A stretch of DNA of 64,000 nt from Veillonella absiana (GTDB taxonomy: Bacteria > Bacillota > Negativicutes > Veillonellales > Veillonellaceae): assembly GCF_032970905.1 (NCBI RefSeq), contig NZ_JAWJZA010000002.1, one strand, 5' to 3'. The notes below the pieces were generated by a model that saw only the letters and a program-made list of their open reading frames with translations, did not search any database and was not told the DNA's origin. Position numbers and translations under genes: made by a program. Of the stretch, positions 60,394 to 64,000 are shown in pieces (position 1 is the first letter of the stretch; every line of letters begins with the position of its first letter).

Positions 60394-61218
60394 TTATTGA
60401 TAGGCAGAGGTAATAGTGCCTTTAAACGTATCAGTGATGAATTGTTTGATTGCTTCAGATTGATAGATATCTGCAATTTTGCGATATGTTGCATTATCTT
60501 TGTCTTGTTCACGAGTAGCTAAGATCATAACTGCTAATGGCTCATCTTTTGGTTCAAGGAAAATGCCTTGTTCTTTTACGTTAAGGCCAGCACTTTGAAC
60601 ATAGTTCATAGGAATAGCAGCAATAGTAACGTCATCAAGACTGCGAGGTAATTGAGCAGCTTCTAATTCTTGTACTTTTACATTGTATGGGTTACTAACG
60701 ATGTCAGCAGGAGTTGCTTTAAAACCAACACCATCTTTCAATTTGATGATGCCTGCTTTAGCAAGTAATGCTAAACCGCGACCACCATTGGTAGGATCGT
60801 TAGGAACGGCTACGATAGAGCCAGCAGGAATATCCATAGGAGATTTGATTTTATTGCTATATAAACCCATTGGCATTAAAATTGTTTTGCCGATGGCTAC
60901 TAATTTGGAGTTGTTTTGTTTATTAAAGTTTTCCATGAATGGTACATGTTGGTATGCATTCAATTGGATATCTCCATCAGCCAATGCTTTGTCTGGTGTG
61001 ATGTAATCAGAAAATTCTACAACTTTTAATGTAATGCCTTGTTTAGCAGCCTCTTTTGCAACAGCTTCTGCTACTTGGGCGTGAGGGCCAGCAGTGGCAC
61101 CGATTTTAATTTCTTTTGGTGTCGTATCAGCTGCCGTTTTTGTGTCGTTACCGCAACCTACGAATGCTAGTGCAAGAGCTACCACTAACACAGGAGCTAA
61201 TAATTTTTTTAATTTCAT
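60394..61218 (-). CDS. metQ: NlpA/MetQ-type substrate-binding lipoprotein
   Basis: A 274-residue lipoprotein of the NlpA/MetQ family, which delivers methionine or a related amino acid to an ABC transporter. The signal peptide MKLKKLLAPVLVVALALAFV ends in a lipobox with Cys 22 (FVGCG). GATAGPHAQVAEAVAKEA near 45-62, the NAYQHVPFMENFN motif near 94-106, and the VPNDPTNGGRGLALL segment near 149-163 are typical. I use ATG 61218; a longer open frame to 61296 includes no signal peptide. No metN/metI genes lie beside it, so it is an orphan receptor. Confidence 0.88.
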   Translation of the reverse strand: MKLKKLLAPVLVVALALAFVGCGNDTKTAADTTPKEIKIGATAGPHAQVAEAVAKEAAKQGITLKVVEFSDYITPDKALADGDIQLNAYQHVPFMENFNKQNNSKLVAIGKTILMPMGLYSNKIKSPMDIPAGSIVAVPNDPTNGGRGLALLAKAGIIKLKDGVGFKATPADIVSNPYNVKVQELEAAQLPRSLDDVTIAAIPMNYVQSAGLNVKEQGIFLEPKDEPLAVMILATREQDKDNATYRKIADIYQSEAIKQFITDTFKGTITSAYQ

Positions 61219-61526
61219 GCTAACAGTCCTTTCTAATAAGAGCGTGTGATTAAATCCGAGTTCATAATTCCTTAATAGATATATATATCCTATCATAATT
61301 ATATGATAAAGTATATATTTAATATTCTGAATGTAAAGTTATTTGTTATAATGAGATATAGGTATACTCTATAGAGTATAATTCGCTAGAATAGAGTATA
61401 ATTCAGTAGAAAATCCGATATATAAGATGGTATTAAATGGGTTTCCTATATTCTAGAGCTTATATGTCAAGATGATTCAATACGTGAGCCATATGGCCCC
61501 CTATAGCTAATTAATAGTAAAGGTGA
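61219..61526. other. Divergent region between metQ and azlC
   Basis: About 308 AT-rich bases containing the palindrome/repeat block at 61363-61410. Possible TATAAT boxes lie on both strands. I see no SAM riboswitch or T-box pattern. Confidence 0.4.
61363..61410. repeat. 18-bp perfect palindrome and 20-bp tandem repeat
   Basis: TATACTCTA/TAGAGTATA (61363-61380) is perfectly symmetric. ATAGAGTATAATTCGCTAGA (61371-61390) is repeated at once as 61391-61410 with two base changes. Each copy holds a TATAAT, so it is either promoter duplication or an operator array. Confidence 0.75.
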
Positions 61527-61529
61527 ATG

Positions 61530-62237
61530 ATGAGTTCTTCTAAAAAAGCGTTTTCTTACGCATTTCCTCTAACTATCCCCATAGGGGTTAGTTTTGTTTT
61601 TTTAGGCATTGGTCTTGGACTATATGGTATCAGTCAAGGATTGCCAGCATGGTTACCACTGGTGATTGCCCTAGTTGTTTTTGCAGGATCCATGGAATTT
61701 GTTACTGTTAGTTTATTACTAGCCCCATTTGATCCCATTGGTGCATTCATTCTAACCTTGCTTATCAATGGACGACATATATTTTATGGTTTGTCCATGC
61801 TTGAAAAATATGGCGATAAGGGATGGAAAAAATGGCCTCTTATTTTAGGTATGTGTGATGAAAGTTTTGCTATTAACGTCAGTACCACTTTGCCAGATGA
61901 CGTTGATAAGGGATGGTTTTATCTCCATGTGACCTGGTTGAATTATGTTTATTGGAGTGTAGGCACATTGTTAGGTGGTGTAGCTGGAACTTTGTTGTCC
62001 TTTATTAATTTCAAAGGGATTGAATTTGTACTAACTGCATTATTTCTCGTGATTTTTCTTGAAATGTTATTGTCAGCTACAAAAGTGCAATCGATCTACT
62101 TTGGTATTGCTGGTGTTATATTAGCGATAATTGCCTTGTTAGTGGTAGGCAAGACAGCATTTATGTTAACTGCAATGTTCGGAATGCTCGTTCTTTGTTA
62201 TATTGCCTATAAATGGGGAGGTGTTCGCTATGACTAG
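61530..62237 (+). CDS. azlC: Branched-chain amino acid exporter, large subunit AzlC
   Basis: A 235-residue polytopic membrane protein of the AzlC family, the large component of a branched-chain amino acid exporter (with AzlD). It has five to six helices; the IALVVFAGSMEFVTVSLLL block near 47-65 and FDPIGAFILTLLINGRHIFYG near 68-90 match the family. ATG 61530 is four bases after AAGGTG; ATG 61527 is the next choice. The C-terminus overlaps the AzlD start by 8 bases. Confidence 0.9.
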   Translation: MSSSKKAFSYAFPLTIPIGVSFVFLGIGLGLYGISQGLPAWLPLVIALVVFAGSMEFVTVSLLLAPFDPIGAFILTLLINGRHIFYGLSMLEKYGDKGWKKWPLILGMCDESFAINVSTTLPDDVDKGWFYLHVTWLNYVYWSVGTLLGGVAGTLLSFINFKGIEFVLTALFLVIFLEMLLSATKVQSIYFGIAGVILAIIALLVVGKTAFMLTAMFGMLVLCYIAYKWGGVRYD

Positions 62238-62556
62238 TATGGAAATGGCTATCACTATTGGTGCTATTGTATTAGGGACGATGTGTACGCGTCTAATCTC
62301 GTTTTTTGTGTTTCCTAACGATCGGAAAGTACCAAAATTTGTAGCTTTTCTAGGTAAGGCATTTCCCATTGCAGTCATCGGTATGTTGGTGGTTTACGCC
62401 TTGAAAGATACAGTTATTCTAGCCTATCCTCATGGATTGCCAGAACTTATCAGTGTAGTAGCCACTACTATCGTGCATTTATGGCGACGTAGTATGATGC
62501 TTAGCATCGGCGGAGGGACCGTATTGTATATGATTTTAGTTCAGGCCGTGTTTTAG
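62230..62556 (+). CDS. azlD: Branched-chain amino acid exporter, small subunit AzlD
   Basis: A 108-residue protein with three to four membrane helices, the AzlD small subunit. It begins MTSMEMAITIGAIVLGTM and contains the family segment CTRLISFFVFPNDRKVPKF (about 19-37) and LPELISVVATTIVHLWRR (about 75-92). It starts at ATG 62230 behind GGGGAGGTG, overlapping azlC by 8 bases, so the pair is translationally coupled. A terminator follows. Confidence 0.9.
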   Translation: MTSMEMAITIGAIVLGTMCTRLISFFVFPNDRKVPKFVAFLGKAFPIAVIGMLVVYALKDTVILAYPHGLPELISVVATTIVHLWRRSMMLSIGGGTVLYMILVQAVF

Positions 62557-62597
62557 AGGATTATATCTCCAAACTAAATATAAATCTGTGCATAAAA

Positions 62598-62630
62598 AGT
62601 GGGCCACCCGAGGGGGCCCATCTTTTTTTA
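62598..62630 (+). terminator. Terminator of azlCD
   Basis: TGGGCC (62600-62605) pairs with GGCCCA (62615-62620), loop ACCCGAGGG, then a seven-T run. Confidence 0.8.
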
Positions 62631-62635
62631 TGAAC

Positions 62636-62711
62636 GCTTAGCCGAGGTCTTCTCGGTGTAGCGACATTCGACGAAGTCGTCAGGAGAGAACCGAGGCGGC
62701 CTCGGCTAAGC
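62636..62711. repeat. GC-rich nested palindrome, REP-like element
   Basis: A 12-bp perfect outer stem (62636-62647 with 62700-62711), an inner CTCGGT/ACCGAG stem (62652-62657 with 62690-62695) and an apical GCGAC/GTCGT stem (62661-62665 with 62676-62680). Base composition is far more GC-rich than its surroundings. It lies between azlCD and the aldo/keto reductase stop (62714) and resembles a dispersed extragenic palindrome. Confidence 0.6.
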
Positions 62712-62713
62712 CA

Positions 62714-63562
62714 CTAAAGCTTGATGAGCCGATCGAGCCCACTTGCTGCATGATGATCCTCTAGCGCCTTATCTTCATTGAGTAGGGCCATCACATCCAT
62801 ATCAATATTTGTTAATTTAAATTCAAATACATCAAGATTGCTCTTCATATGTTCTACATTATTGGACTTAGGCAATGGTATTATCCCACGTTGGATATTC
62901 CAACGGAGTACGATTTGTTGTGGTGTTTTACCATATTTTTCTGCTAAGCTTTTAATAATCGGATGGTCGAATAATGGCAGTTTACCTCTTGTGAATGGTG
63001 ACCAAGATTGGGCTACCACTTGATGCATACGCATGAGCTGATGTAATTCCTCACGTTGATTGAATGGATGGCACTCAATTTGGTTGATGGCTGGTTTTAC
63101 GTTGCAATGATATAACAAATCAATGAGGCGATCCTCGTAGAAATTTGAGACGCCAATGGCACGGAGTACACCTTGATCATAGAGTTCTTCCATGGCTTTC
63201 CAAGAGCCATAAATATCACCAATTGGTTGGTGGATAAGGTATAAATCAAGATAATCTAGTTGCAGTTTTTTTAGGGAACTTTCAACAGCTCGTAATGTAC
63301 TATCATAACCTGCATCACGGTGCCATAATTTGGTAGTAATGAATAAATCAGCACGATTTACATCTGTATTTTTTATGCCTTTCCCGATGGACTCTTCATT
63401 ATCGTAAAAAGCCGCTGTATCGATGAGTCTATAACCTACGTTGATAGCGTTGGTTATAGCTAATTCAGATTCTTCTGGGGTGCCAGTCTTGTAGGCACCA
63501 AATCCAATGGATGGAATAAAACTACCATTATTTAAGATACGAAAATCCATTCTTTCTTCCAT
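62714..63562 (-). CDS. Aldo/keto reductase
   Basis: A 282-residue NADPH-dependent AKR (TIM barrel). Catalytic residues: Asp and Tyr in LIDTAAFYDNEESIG (near 46-60), Lys in FITTKLWHRDAG (near 74-85), and His in YLDLYLIHQPIG (near 103-114). The NADPH-binding PLPKSNNVEHMKSN is near 236-249. It is close to 2,5-diketo-gluconate reductase-like AKR5 enzymes; the substrate is unknown. AGGAGG lies five bases before the ATG. It ends three bases before the GC-rich palindrome. Confidence 0.93.
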   Translation of the reverse strand: MEERMDFRILNNGSFIPSIGFGAYKTGTPEESELAITNAINVGYRLIDTAAFYDNEESIGKGIKNTDVNRADLFITTKLWHRDAGYDSTLRAVESSLKKLQLDYLDLYLIHQPIGDIYGSWKAMEELYDQGVLRAIGVSNFYEDRLIDLLYHCNVKPAINQIECHPFNQREELHQLMRMHQVVAQSWSPFTRGKLPLFDHPIIKSLAEKYGKTPQQIVLRWNIQRGIIPLPKSNNVEHMKSNLDVFEFKLTNIDMDVMALLNEDKALEDHHAASGLDRLIKL

Positions 63563-63852
63563 TTGTACCTCCTAGGGGGAATATGTATATAGAACTCAAA
63601 TTATAAAGCGTGATTTAACTATACATCTATTGTTAGTATAGCAGAATGGACGTACTTATGGAATTCCTCTATGTAGGAGGTGTTGTCGTGGTATAAATGT
63701 ATTGTAGCACTGCGGTTAGACTTATTAACATTTTTAATGTAATTACAATTGACTGTAAAATGTATCTAGTGTATATTGTGATAAATGTCAAAGTAGGATT
63801 AATATGGCGTGTTTTGCACCATTTATGCGATATTTATTTATTTGATATTTTT
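63563..63852. other. Gene-free stretch before the insertion sequence
   Basis: About 290 AT-rich bases with no feature recognised. Confidence 0.4.
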
Positions 63853-64000
63853 CGTAAATTGTAGAATGAAATTGAACACGTAAATTGTAGAATGAAATTG
63901 AACACTAAAACTAAATAAAAAGATCCATAGGATTGCATCAATGGTAAAATTAAGTTACGACACAAAATTAACCGGAGGCAATCACTATGGACTACCTAAA
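63853..64000 (+). mobile_element. Probable left end of an insertion sequence (IS21-like)
   Basis: Two identical 26-bp tandem copies (63853-63878 and 63879-63904) of CGTAAATTGTAGAATGAAAT plus TGAACA are followed 83 bases later by a start codon with a strong RBS. Multiple terminal repeats plus a forward ORF fit IS21-type ends, but only 14 bases of the ORF are visible, so the family is a guess. Confidence 0.45.
63987..64000 (+). CDS. Start of a gene cut by the window edge (possible IS21 istA transposase)
   Basis: ATGGACTACCTAAA begins at 63987 with GGAGG (63974-63978) eight bases upstream. Residues MDYLK only. The preceding terminal-like repeats suggest a transposase. Confidence 0.4.

Noticed and set aside
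61219..61526. SAM riboswitch or T-box for the MetQ-type gene
   Set aside because: No conserved aptamer or T-box sequence was recognisable on the minus strand before its start.

Overview
The window looks like a piece of the chromosome of a Veillonella-type bacterium (Negativicutes: Firmicutes ancestry, diderm envelope, lactate-fermenting anaerobe). This is inferred from gene content, not from a database match. Pointers are low-GC DNA with strong AGGAGG-type ribosome sites, the Bacillus-like order yybS-gdpP-rplI-dnaB, SLH-domain surface proteins of the kind diderm Negativicutes use to tether their outer membrane, a lutABC lactate oxidation operon, and HdrB-like iron-sulfur subunits.

Layout. 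1-1155: end of a respiratory iron-sulfur operon (HdrC/SdhB-like end plus a CCG-domain subunit). 1324-1905: two tiny DUF1659/DUF2922 genes. 2177-5297: DedA protein, GT39 sugar transferase and a uracil-DNA-glycosylase-fold protein. 5434-7880: an orphan 49-codon ORF and RNase J with a long Arg/Asn/Gln-rich N-terminal tail. 8041-13032: yybS, gdpP, rplI and dnaB. 13179-15173: an SOS-type box, a Y-family polymerase and a YolD-like protein. 15316-17690: a metal P-type ATPase behind an operator-like palindrome. 17899-20464: apt, ferritin and a CorA-like transporter. 20612-20700: tRNA-Ser(UGA). 20701-22440: a small decayed accessory patch (secreted protein, internally deleted Abi gene, broken unknown gene). 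22488-24662: SGNH hydrolase, membrane protein, secreted protein. 24817-32143: addB-addA. 32298-35684 (minus strand): sodA, a thiE-thiD fusion behind a TPP riboswitch, and a lipid kinase. 35740-37066: GntR regulator, then a likely orphan small RNA. 37048-44168: XRE regulator, fluoride channel, molybdopterin-binding protein, two metallophosphoesterases, a DUF4931 protein, and mutT-mutY. 44648-50759: OPT transporter, a DUF3298 protein and two SLH paralogues. 51098-55862: lutABC and a DAACS symporter. 56101-60255: siroheme reductase, thiC behind a second TPP riboswitch, and a ferredoxin-nitroreductase. 60394-63562: MetQ-type lipoprotein, azlCD and an aldo/keto reductase. 63853-64000: the probable left end of an insertion sequence.

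Working together. The lut operon, the symporter and the left-edge iron-sulfur subunits fit lactate oxidation coupled to anaerobic electron transport. Oxidative and DNA damage is covered by SOD, ferritin, MutT/MutY, AddAB, the UDG-like protein and the SOS-type Y-polymerase/YolD pair. Thiamine synthesis is controlled by two TPP riboswitches that appear to use different output mechanisms.

I see no rRNA, CRISPR array, intact prophage or obvious complete new defence system. The least explained items are the candidate small RNA at 36907-37066, the GC-rich nested palindrome at 62636-62711, the orphan ORF and structured leader upstream of RNase J, the shared C-terminal domain of the two SLH proteins, and the decayed patch beside tRNA-Ser.
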